From Natronohydrobacter sp. (lineage in GTDB: Bacteria; Pseudomonadota; Alphaproteobacteria; Rhodobacterales; Rhodobacteraceae), in the NCBI GenBank assembly GCA_007117255.1, contig SKGU01000120.1, positions 1 through 5,679 of the forward strand: a stretch of DNA of 5,679 nt, in the 5' to 3' direction. Below, in pieces: positions 1 to 5,679 of this stretch. Under the pieces are notes generated by a model, which worked only from the letters and a program-made list of their open reading frames with translations, searched no databases and was not told the origin of the DNA. The position numbers and the translations under genes are program-made. How positions within the stretch are numbered: the first letter of the stretch is position 1; every line of letters begins with the position of its first letter.

Positions 1-54
1 CGAGCCTTCGCCATCGCGCCCTTTCAGGTCTGGTATGTCGTCTCTGGGGCTCAT
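1..54 (-). CDS. bchL: BchL, protochlorophyllide reductase ATP-binding Fe-S subunit (5' end, partial)
   Basis: Only the first 18 codons are present; the gene runs off the left edge. They read MSPRDDIPDLKGRDGEGS. The family's N-terminus in Rhodobacter is, from memory, a similar MSP... leader ending in DGEGS just ahead of the nucleotide-binding domain. BchL is a NifH-like homodimer of about 295-305 residues that couples ATP hydrolysis to electron delivery to BchN-BchB. The P-loop and the [4Fe-4S] cysteines lie beyond the window and cannot be checked. Support comes from the short sequence match, a good purine-rich ribosome binding site (GAAGGGAAG) six to eight nt upstream, and position: bchL follows bchH in Rhodobacter-type clusters. 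A 91-nt gap holding a hairpin separates it from bchH, so its expression may be partly uncoupled from the genes upstream. Confidence 0.88.
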   Translation of the reverse strand, partial: MSPRDDIPDLKGRDGEGS

Positions 55-60
55 GACGTT

Positions 61-68
61 CTTCCCTT
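61..68 (-). promoter_or_regulatory. Ribosome binding site of bchL
   Basis: AAGGGAAG on the minus strand ends six nt before the bchL ATG at 54. It is the strongest purine-rich stretch in the gap and supports that start. It overlaps the 3' end of the 21-nt intergenic motif by two nt. Confidence 0.65.
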
Positions 69-87
69 CATCTTGCAAAAAATACTC
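67..87 (-). repeat. 21-nt intergenic motif, copy upstream of bchL
   Basis: Read on the minus strand this is GAGTATTTTTTGCAAGATGA plus A. It matches the motif at 5279-5299 at 20 of 21 positions, but that copy lies on the plus strand. It contains the T-run of the bchH-bchL stem-loop, and its 3' end abuts the purine-rich bchL ribosome binding site. From memory, close variants of GAGTATTTTTGGCAAGATGAA occur widely in intergenic regions of Rhodobacteraceae; I could not check this here. Confidence 0.6.
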
Positions 88-113
88 CGGGGGTGTGGGG
101 GCTGGCCCCCACA
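77..113 (-). terminator. GC-rich stem-loop plus T-run between bchH and bchL (terminator- or attenuator-like)
   Basis: On the transcribed strand, 113 down to 94 is a near-perfect inverted repeat: TGTGGGGGC, CA, GCCCCCACA. The 9-bp arms are separated by only 2 nt, so the real loop probably takes the inner one or two pairs as well. An 11-nt spacer containing CCCCCGGAG follows, then six T residues (82-77). The strong stem followed by a U-run resembles a Rho-independent terminator, but the spacer is longer than in a canonical one. The second C-run (93-89) could compete for pairing with the G-run. Because bchL lies just beyond in the same direction, partial termination, or a 3' stabiliser for the bchB-bchH message, is more plausible than full termination. 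The structure is seen in the sequence; its function is inferred. Confidence 0.6.
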
Positions 114-145
114 GGCCGAAGCTGGCGATATCGTCGCGGCATTGC

Positions 146-3100
146 TCATTCGGCGGCAATCCCTTCGACACGATCTTCGATCTCATCCGCAGCGTCCTGC
201 AACGCGGCCAATGTGGCAGCATCGGGCTGCCAGTAATTGCGCTCGGAGGCTTCTATCAGCCGGCCCGCCATCCGTGCACTTGCCTGCGGGTTCATCTCGG
301 CCAGGCGCTTGCGCATGGCTTCGTCCAGCACAAATGTTTCCGACAGGCGCTGATAGACCCATGGCTCCACCGTGCCGGTCGTGGCGGACCAGCCCAGCGT
401 GTTTGTCACCTGCGCCTCCAGCTGGCGCACACCTTCGGCCTTGTGTTCCAGAAGCGCCTCGTAGAATTTCGGGTTCAGTGCGCGCGACCGGGTTTCCAGT
501 GCGATCTGATCGCGCAAAGTGCGCACCTGGCCTGCGCCGCGGGTCTGATCGCCGATATAGACCGGTGTATCCTGCCCGCCGCGCGCACGTTTGACGGCGC
601 GGGCAATGCCGCCCAGCGTGTCGAAATAATGGTCCACGGTGGTGACACCCAGTTCCACCGATTCAAGGTTTTGATAGGCCATATCGACGCGGCTCAGGGA
701 CGCTTTCAACAACTCTGGCTGCGCCACGGGCTTGCCGTTCACGCCATACGCAAAGCCTTTGCGGGTCTGGTACGCATCGGCCAACTCGTCTTCGTCCCCG
801 AAGGTGGAGCTGTCGACCAGCGCGTTCACATTCGAGCCATAGGCCCCTTCGGCGTTGGAATAGACGCGCAAGGCGGCCACGTCCAAAGGCACGCCCAGTT
901 CCTGCGCGGTCGCCATCGCATGGGCGCGGATGAAGTTCTGCGATGCGGGCTCATCCGCCATGGCTGCTTTCAGCGCGGCTTCGGCCAGAAGCCGGGTTTG
1001 CAAGGGTAGCAGGTCACGGAAAATGCCCGACAGCGTCATCACCACGTCAATGCGCGGGCGGCCAAGCTCGGAGAGCGGGATCAGGTCTGCGCCTGACAGG
1101 CGGCCATAGGCGTCAAAGCGCGGCGTCGCCCCGATTAGGGCCAGTGCCTGCGCAATCGGGCCACCATCGGATTTGATATTGTCCGACCCCCAAAGCACCA
1201 TCGCCACCGAGCGCGGCAGGGTGGGGTGTGCATCGAGCAGCTTCTGGGCCTGCACTTTCCCTTCGCGCAGCGCAAAGGCGGTGGGCATACGGAACGGGTC
1301 GAACGCGTGGATATTGCGCCCGGTCGGCACGATCTGGGGCGAACGGATCAGATCGCCGCCGGGCACGGGCGCGATATATTCGGCATTGAGCGCGCGCATG
1401 ATGCCGTCAAGCTCGTGATCGCCCTGAAGCGCGAGATCCATCGCCGCGCGAGTGTCATCGTCGCAATCGACCTGCGCCAGCAAATGTGCGCGGGCCTGTG
1501 CGTCCATCTTGCGGCCCACGACATGCAGACCTTCGGGGATCAGCGCATCTTCGAGTTCCAGCAGCTTCAGCCAGAGCGTATCGGGCGCGCCAGCCATATC
1601 GAGGGCTTTGGCCTGATCGGCGATCAGCGCTTCCAGATCGGCGCGGTCTGTCGCGTCCTCCTCAACCCGGCGCCAGCGTTGCAGGCTGTCCTTCAGTTCT
1701 TGCAGGCCCTTGTATAGGCCCGCATGGGCCACGGGCGGGGTCAGATGGGTGATCGTGACTGCGCCAGAGCGGCGCTTTGCCAGTGACGCCTCGGACGGGT
1801 TATTGGCGGCATAGAGGTAGATATTCGGCATCTCGCCGATCAGCCGGTCGGGCCAGTCGCGCGCGCCAAGCCCTGCCTGTTTGCCGGGCATGAACTCGAG
1901 TGCGCCATGCATGCCAAAATGCAGGACTGCATCGGCCTGGTAGGTGTTGCGCAGCCATAGGTAGAATTGCGCGAACGCATGTGTGGGGGCGAAACCGCGC
2001 TCGAACAACAGGCGCATCGGGTCGCCCTCATACCCGAATGTGGGCTGCACGCCGACAAAGACATTGCCGAACTGGTGGCCCAGAATGAACACGCCGCGCC
2101 CATCCGACTGGATGCGACCGGGGGCGGGCCCCCAGACGGATTCAATGGCGTGAAGGGGGGGGCAGTTGCGCACCATGTCATCGGCGCTGACATGGGCGGC
2201 CACGTTGGCTTCTTGCCCATATTGCGCGGCGTTGCCTTGCAGCACCATCGCGCGCAACGCATCCACACTTTCGGGCAGTTCCAGCGTGTAGCCTTCGGCT
2301 TTCATGCGGGTGAGGGTGTTATAGAGGCTTTCAAACACGCTGAGATAGGCCGCAGTGCCGACCGCGCCCGCATTGGGCGGGAAGCCAAACAGCACGATGC
2401 CGACTTTCTTTTCGGCATTCTTTTTGCGGTGCAGTTGCACCATGCGCAGGGTTTTCTCGGCCAGTGACACGATGCGTTCATGGCAAGGCGCCATTTCGCG
2501 TGATCCGGTGGTGACGTGGCAGGCATGGTTGCAGCCGGTGCATTTTTCGGCCCCGTGGCGGCCTGCAAAAACGGTGGGATTGGTTGCGCCGTCGATTTCC
2601 GGCAGCGCGATCAGCATGGTGGTTTCAACCGGGCCAAGCCCTGTGCCTGAGCCTGCCCATTGCCCAAGTGTCTGAAATTCCAGTGGATGCGCGACCAGAT
2701 AAGGGACATTCAGGTCTGACAGGGTTTCCACTGCGGCAGGGCTGTCATTATAGGCGGGACCACCCACTAGGCTGAAACCTGTGAGCGACAAAAGCGTGTC
2801 AACCTGACCGTTGTGATAGGCGTCAATCGCGGGGCGGCCGTCAAGGCCACCTGCGAAGGCTGCGCGCACGGTCAAGCCCTTGGCTTCCAGCGCGCGGATG
2901 ACAGCATCGTAATGCGCAGTGTCATTGGCCAGAACGTAAGAGCGCATCAGGAGCACGCCGACAGTGCCCACGCTGTTTTCCGGGCGCGGCAGGTCATCGG
3001 GGTTGGTGGTGATGCGCCCATGCACAGTGTCTTGCAGGTCGGGGTGGTAAAGACCCACTTCTGCGTAATCAATCGGGGCTGCGGCCTTGATCTGGCCCCA

Positions 3101-3709
3101 GTCTGACCGGCCTGAATAGCGCCCGATCAGGAAGCGCATCATGGACTCGATATTGTCGTCCGAGCCGCCCAGCCAATATTGCATCGACAGAAACCATGCG
3201 CGCAGGTCCTGGGCCTTGCCGGGGATGAAACGCAGGATTTTCGGCAGGCGGCGCAGCATGCTCATCTGCTTCGCGCCAGAGGCGGGTTTCGACTTGTCGC
3301 CGCCGCCGCGCAGTTTCTTCATGATCTTGGCCAGCCCGGTTGCGGGTTTGGCCATATCGAGATCGCCCATTTTCGTGAGTTTCACGATCTGGGGGTCGGA
3401 AATGACGCCGACAAAGGCATCGCAGCGCGCACGGGCGGCCTGCATTTCCGGCAGGCAGGCGAGGACGTGTTCTTCGATGAAAAGCAGATTGGCGCAGATG
3501 ATATCGGCCGCGTTTATTGCCGCTTTCGCGCGGGCCAGAGCTTCGGGGTTTTCGGCCCATTCGGCCGCCGCGTGAATGGACACTTCCAGCCCTGGAAAAT
3601 CGGCCTGCAAGCGCGGCAGGACGCGCTCAGCCGGCCCGGCTGCATGGGCGTCAAGCGTGACGACCACGAAGCGGTAGGGCTTGGGCTGGATGTGCTGACT
3701 ATCGAGCAT
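146..3709 (-). CDS. bchH: BchH, magnesium chelatase large (porphyrin-binding) subunit
   Basis: Complete 1187-residue BchH. It binds protoporphyrin IX and, with the AAA+ subunits BchI and BchD, inserts Mg2+ at the first committed step of bacteriochlorophyll synthesis. The N-terminal domain, about residues 10-170, contains YRFVVVTLDAHAAGPAERVL and IHAAAEW, typical of the family. The rest is the large CobN/Mg-chelatase domain shared with the cobaltochelatase subunit CobN. Landmarks include GTVGVLLMRSYVLANDTAHYD, the H597-F-G-M-H601-G-A-L-E605-F-M-P-G-K610 motif, YLYAANNPSEA, LWGSDNIKSDGGPIAQALAL, and YGSNVNALVDSSTFGDEDEL from residue 957. Cys390, 393, 397 and 409 form a CX2CX3CX11C cluster. The length is normal for BchH (about 1180-1250). 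The start ATG lies within the end of bchB, with AAAGG six nt upstream. The protein is probably soluble or peripheral; I see no signal peptide. The frame is unbroken to TGA. A CobN identity is unlikely given the flanking bch genes and BchH-type N-terminus. Confidence 0.98.
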   Translation of the reverse strand: MLDSQHIQPKPYRFVVVTLDAHAAGPAERVLPRLQADFPGLEVSIHAAAEWAENPEALARAKAAINAADIICANLLFIEEHVLACLPEMQAARARCDAFVGVISDPQIVKLTKMGDLDMAKPATGLAKIMKKLRGGGDKSKPASGAKQMSMLRRLPKILRFIPGKAQDLRAWFLSMQYWLGGSDDNIESMMRFLIGRYSGRSDWGQIKAAAPIDYAEVGLYHPDLQDTVHGRITTNPDDLPRPENSVGTVGVLLMRSYVLANDTAHYDAVIRALEAKGLTVRAAFAGGLDGRPAIDAYHNGQVDTLLSLTGFSLVGGPAYNDSPAAVETLSDLNVPYLVAHPLEFQTLGQWAGSGTGLGPVETTMLIALPEIDGATNPTVFAGRHGAEKCTGCNHACHVTTGSREMAPCHERIVSLAEKTLRMVQLHRKKNAEKKVGIVLFGFPPNAGAVGTAAYLSVFESLYNTLTRMKAEGYTLELPESVDALRAMVLQGNAAQYGQEANVAAHVSADDMVRNCPPLHAIESVWGPAPGRIQSDGRGVFILGHQFGNVFVGVQPTFGYEGDPMRLLFERGFAPTHAFAQFYLWLRNTYQADAVLHFGMHGALEFMPGKQAGLGARDWPDRLIGEMPNIYLYAANNPSEASLAKRRSGAVTITHLTPPVAHAGLYKGLQELKDSLQRWRRVEEDATDRADLEALIADQAKALDMAGAPDTLWLKLLELEDALIPEGLHVVGRKMDAQARAHLLAQVDCDDDTRAAMDLALQGDHELDGIMRALNAEYIAPVPGGDLIRSPQIVPTGRNIHAFDPFRMPTAFALREGKVQAQKLLDAHPTLPRSVAMVLWGSDNIKSDGGPIAQALALIGATPRFDAYGRLSGADLIPLSELGRPRIDVVMTLSGIFRDLLPLQTRLLAEAALKAAMADEPASQNFIRAHAMATAQELGVPLDVAALRVYSNAEGAYGSNVNALVDSSTFGDEDELADAYQTRKGFAYGVNGKPVAQPELLKASLSRVDMAYQNLESVELGVTTVDHYFDTLGGIARAVKRARGGQDTPVYIGDQTRGAGQVRTLRDQIALETRSRALNPKFYEALLEHKAEGVRQLEAQVTNTLGWSATTGTVEPWVYQRLSETFVLDEAMRKRLAEMNPQASARMAGRLIEASERNYWQPDAATLAALQDAADEIEDRVEGIAAE

Positions 3710-5261
3710 AATGGGCCTTTGCCTCGTAAAGCGTGTCGACAGAGATCTGGTGGAGCCCTTTTTCGACGGCGAATTTCTCGGTGTTGCGCCGGGCCTTGCC
3801 GCGCACGAAGAAGGGGATTTTCTTGAGTTCGCGCTCGGCGCAGCTGAGCCAGACGATGTTGTCGAGTGAGGGCAGGGCGGCTGGCGGGGGCATTGAGCCC
3901 CCTTCAGCCGCGGCCGCGTGCGCGGCGGGCACGCTTGGTGGCAAGGGTTGGGCCTTGGCCCCGTGATGCGACGGCCCGGCTTCGTCGTGGAATTCGAAAT
4001 CGTCGCGGAACATGGTCAGCAGATGCTCTTCCAGACCCATGACCAGCGGATGGACCCATGTGTCAAAGAGCACATTCGCGCCCTCGAACCCCATCTGGGG
4101 CGAATAGCGCGCGGGGAAATCCTGCACATGCACAGGCGCAGAGATCACCGCGCAGGGGATGCCCAGACGCTTGCCGATATGGCGTTCCATCTGCGTGCCG
4201 AGGATCATTTCGGGGGCGGCGTCCTCGATGGCTTTTTCGACATCGAGGTAGTCGTCGGTGATGAGCGCTTCGAGGCCGAATTCCTTTGCCAGTGCGCGCA
4301 GTGGGCGGGCCTGTTCGCGGTTGTAGCAGCCCATGCCGCAGACCTCGAACCCCATCTCGTCGCGCGCGACCTTGGCCGCGGCCATGACATGGGTGCCATC
4401 GCCGAAGAGAAACACCCGCTTGCCGGTGAGGTAGGTTGAGTCCACTGACGCGGCCCACCAGGGCTGGCGCAGGCGGGACTCATCCACGGGTAGGGTGGAA
4501 CCGGAGAGTGCGCGGACCTCGCTGATGAAGGCGCGGGTGGCTTTGGCGCCGATGGGGATGGTTTTGGTGAAGGGCTGGCCGAGTTCCTTCTCGCACCAGC
4601 GCGCGGCGGATTCGGCGGTCTCTGGGTAAAGGAGCACGTTGAAATGCGCCTGCCCTAGCTGGGTGATGTCCATGGGGCTTGCGCCCATGGGGGCGCTCAC
4701 ATTGACCTCGATGCCCATCTCGGACAAAAGCCCGGTGATTTCAGCCAGATCGTCGCGGTGGCGAAAACCAAGCGCGGTGGGCCCAAGGATGTTGCAGGTC
4801 ACACGTTCGGTGCGGGCCATGGGTTTGGCGAGCGCGCGGCAGATTTGCAAAAACGCCTCGTCACAGCCGAAATTTTCCTTGCGCTGGTAGCTGGGCAATT
4901 CCAGCGGGATCACCGGGACCGGCAGGCCCATCGTATCGGCCAGACCGCCGGGATCGTCCTGAATAAGCTCGGCGGTGCAGGAGGCTGCGACCAGAAGCGC
5001 TTGCGGCTTGAAACGCGCATGAGCGTCGCGCGCCGATTGCATGAACAGCCCCGCCGTATCGGCACCCAGATCGCGCGCCTGAAAGGTCGTGTAGCTGACC
5101 GGCGGGCGGTGGTTGCGCCGCTCGATCATGGTGAAGAGCAGGTCCGCATAAGTATCGCCCTGCGGCGCGTGCAGCACCATATGCAGATCGCGCATGCCGG
5201 TGGCCACGCGCATCGCGCCAACATGGGGCGGGCCTTCATATGTCCAGACGGCGAGCTTCAT
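3699..5261 (-). CDS. bchB: BchB, light-independent protochlorophyllide reductase subunit B
   Basis: Complete 520-residue BchB, which with BchN forms the protochlorophyllide-binding (NB)2 core that accepts electrons from BchL. It starts MKLAVWTYEGPPHVGAMRVA, the hallmark BchB N-terminus, preceded by an AGGA ribosome binding site. Asp36, in APQGD, matches the unusual aspartate ligand of the NB cluster known from the Rhodobacter capsulatus structure. Asp274, in ASVDSTYL, matches the aspartate proposed there as proton donor. A conserved cysteine, Cys95, sits in AASCTAELIQDD. The nitrogenase-like domain runs to about residue 424 (LEEHLLTMFRDDFEF). An Ala/Pro/His-rich linker follows at about 428-466. 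The last ~50 residues (from about W471: AERELKKIPFFVRGKAR, IS.DTLYEAKAHY) form the C-terminal domain typical of this subunit. Length fits the family (about 510-530). The stop codon TAG overlaps the bchH start by 11 nt, implying coupled translation. No truncation or frameshift is seen. Confidence 0.98.
   Translation of the reverse strand: MKLAVWTYEGPPHVGAMRVATGMRDLHMVLHAPQGDTYADLLFTMIERRNHRPPVSYTTFQARDLGADTAGLFMQSARDAHARFKPQALLVAASCTAELIQDDPGGLADTMGLPVPVIPLELPSYQRKENFGCDEAFLQICRALAKPMARTERVTCNILGPTALGFRHRDDLAEITGLLSEMGIEVNVSAPMGASPMDITQLGQAHFNVLLYPETAESAARWCEKELGQPFTKTIPIGAKATRAFISEVRALSGSTLPVDESRLRQPWWAASVDSTYLTGKRVFLFGDGTHVMAAAKVARDEMGFEVCGMGCYNREQARPLRALAKEFGLEALITDDYLDVEKAIEDAAPEMILGTQMERHIGKRLGIPCAVISAPVHVQDFPARYSPQMGFEGANVLFDTWVHPLVMGLEEHLLTMFRDDFEFHDEAGPSHHGAKAQPLPPSVPAAHAAAAEGGSMPPPAALPSLDNIVWLSCAERELKKIPFFVRGKARRNTEKFAVEKGLHQISVDTLYEAKAHYAR
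3716..3720 (-). promoter_or_regulatory. Ribosome binding site of bchH, inside the 3' end of bchB
   Basis: AAAGG on the minus strand lies six nt before the bchH ATG, within the last codons of bchB. With the 11-nt overlap ATGCTCGATAG, where the bchH start and bchB stop interleave, it fits translation of bchH by reinitiation or coupling to bchB. The match to the consensus is moderate. Confidence 0.6.
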
Positions 5262-5269
5262 GGCTGACG

Positions 5270-5273
5270 TCCT
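5270..5273 (-). promoter_or_regulatory. Ribosome binding site of bchB
   Basis: AGGA on the minus strand, in the context AACAGGACGTCAGCC-ATG, sits eight nt before the bchB start codon. It supports ATG at 5261 as the start, as does the family N-terminus encoded from there. Confidence 0.7.
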
Positions 5274-5278
5274 GTTTT

Positions 5279-5299
5279 GAGTATTTTTGGCAAGATGAA
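5279..5299 (+). repeat. 21-nt intergenic motif, copy in the bchN-bchB gap
   Basis: Read on the plus strand this is GAGTATTTTTGGCAAGATGA plus A, filling nearly half of the 46-nt gap between bchN and bchB. It is antisense to the genes around it and inverted relative to the copy at 67-87, with one mismatch. No GC-rich hairpin stands beside this copy, unlike the other. The two copies bracket bchB and bchH. Confidence 0.6.
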
Positions 5300-5307
5300 A
5301 TCAGAGG

Positions 5308-5679
5308 TCATTCTGCGGCCTCCAGCATGTTGGGGTGCTGGCGCGCGAGGGCTGCGCGGCGGCGCAGGGGGCGGGCAAAAAGGGCGGCAAGATCGCCTGC
5401 CTGCTCGTAGAAATGGATCGGCGTGAAGACCAGTTCAATTGCCCATTTGGTGCTCAGACCCTCAGCCTCTAGCGGGTTGGCGAGACCAAGGCCGCAGACC
5501 GTCAGATCGGGGCGTGCAGCGCGCACGCGGTCGAGTTGCAGATCGACATCCTGCCCTTCGGAAATTGTGGGACCAGCGGCGATGAGGTCGAGTTCCGGCC
5601 CGTGCAGATCGGTGTGCAGATAGGGGGTGCCGATCTCGATGGCCTGCATGCCGCATTCGCGGGTCAGGAACCGAGCGAG
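5308..5679 (-). CDS. bchN: BchN, light-independent protochlorophyllide reductase subunit N (3' end, partial)
   Basis: This is the C-terminal 123 residues of BchN; the reading frame is open to the right edge and its start lies outside the window. BchN and BchB form the heterotetrameric catalytic core of dark-operative protochlorophyllide reductase, which reduces the C17=C18 double bond of protochlorophyllide in bacteriochlorophyll synthesis. The fragment begins LARFLTRECGM and continues with stretches I recognise from proteobacterial BchN: PELDLIAAGP, SEGQDVDLQLDRVRAARPDL, TVCGLGLANPLEAEG, TKWAIELVFTPIHFYEQAGD and the Arg-rich LFARPLRRRAAL near the end. It finishes MLEAAE and TGA. The N-terminal cysteines that ligate the NB-type [4Fe-4S] cluster are not in view, so their state cannot be judged. 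The family is usually about 420-430 residues, so roughly 30% is present. It precedes bchB by 46 nt in the same orientation, the usual order. An internal ATG at 5649 is not a start, because family-like sequence continues upstream of it. Confidence 0.96.
   Translation of the reverse strand, partial: LARFLTRECGMQAIEIGTPYLHTDLHGPELDLIAAGPTISEGQDVDLQLDRVRAARPDLTVCGLGLANPLEAEGLSTKWAIELVFTPIHFYEQAGDLAALFARPLRRRAALARQHPNMLEAAE

Noticed and set aside
94..113. TGT...ACA palindrome as a possible PpsR/CrtJ repressor site upstream of bchL
   Set aside because: The spacing between TGT and ACA is 14 nt, whereas the PpsR/CrtJ consensus is TGT-N12-ACA. The GC-rich arms and following T-run fit an RNA hairpin better, and no second site lies nearby.
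125..137. Small inverted repeat GCGATATCGTCGC after the bchH stop
   Set aside because: The stem is only four pairs, and the internal 8-nt palindrome is expected by chance. It has no T-run and is dwarfed by the adjacent hairpin.
35..1009. 324-codon open frame on the plus strand opposite the 3' end of bchH and the start of bchL
   Set aside because: It is antisense to a well-supported bchH frame in GC-rich DNA, where long antisense frames arise from codon bias. Its protein is rich in Arg, His, Gly and Gln, shows no recognisable family, and crosses the hairpin and intergenic gap.
3179..3826. 215-codon plus-strand frame across the bchB-bchH junction, and similar frames at 1226-1717, 1967-2467, 3918-4439 and 4758-5267
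   Set aside because: All are mirror frames of bchH or bchB with unstructured composition and no recognisable domains. The minus-strand genes explain the coding signal.
5262..5307. Possible promoter ahead of bchB
   Set aside because: No -35/-10 pair with acceptable spacing and no PpsR or Fnr-type site is visible in the 46-nt gap. A promoter further upstream of bchN, outside the window, is more likely.

Overview
This window is an interior piece of a bacteriochlorophyll (photosynthesis) gene cluster, almost certainly from an alphaproteobacterium and most likely from the Rhodobacteraceae. All genes lie on the minus strand. In transcription order they are bchN (3' end only), bchB (complete), bchH (complete) and bchL (first 18 codons only). 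The assignment rests on the recognisable protein sequences, the classical bchN-bchB-bchH-bchL order of Rhodobacter-type clusters, and the GC-rich codon use. It is an inference from sequence; no database search was run.

Layout from high to low coordinates, which is the direction of transcription: the last 123 codons of bchN run in from the right edge and stop at 5308. A 46-nt gap (5262-5307) holds the bchB ribosome binding site and one copy of a 21-nt motif. bchB (520 codons) ends 11 nt inside bchH, so the two are probably translationally coupled. bchH (1187 codons) fills most of the window. A 91-nt gap (55-145) follows, holding a strong GC-rich hairpin with a T-run, a second, oppositely oriented copy of the 21-nt motif, and the bchL ribosome binding site. 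bchL starts at 54 and leaves the window at its left edge.

The products act at two steps of one pathway. BchH is the large porphyrin-binding subunit of magnesium chelatase and, with BchI and BchD (not in this window), makes Mg-protoporphyrin IX. BchN, BchB and BchL form the light-independent, oxygen-sensitive, nitrogenase-like protochlorophyllide reductase: BchL is the ATP-dependent Fe-S reductase and BchN-BchB is the catalytic core.

Both complete genes look intact and functional. No mobile element, RNA gene, CRISPR array or foreign insertion is visible. I found no previously undescribed system. The points worth a second look are the non-coding elements in the two gaps and a cysteine cluster in BchH.
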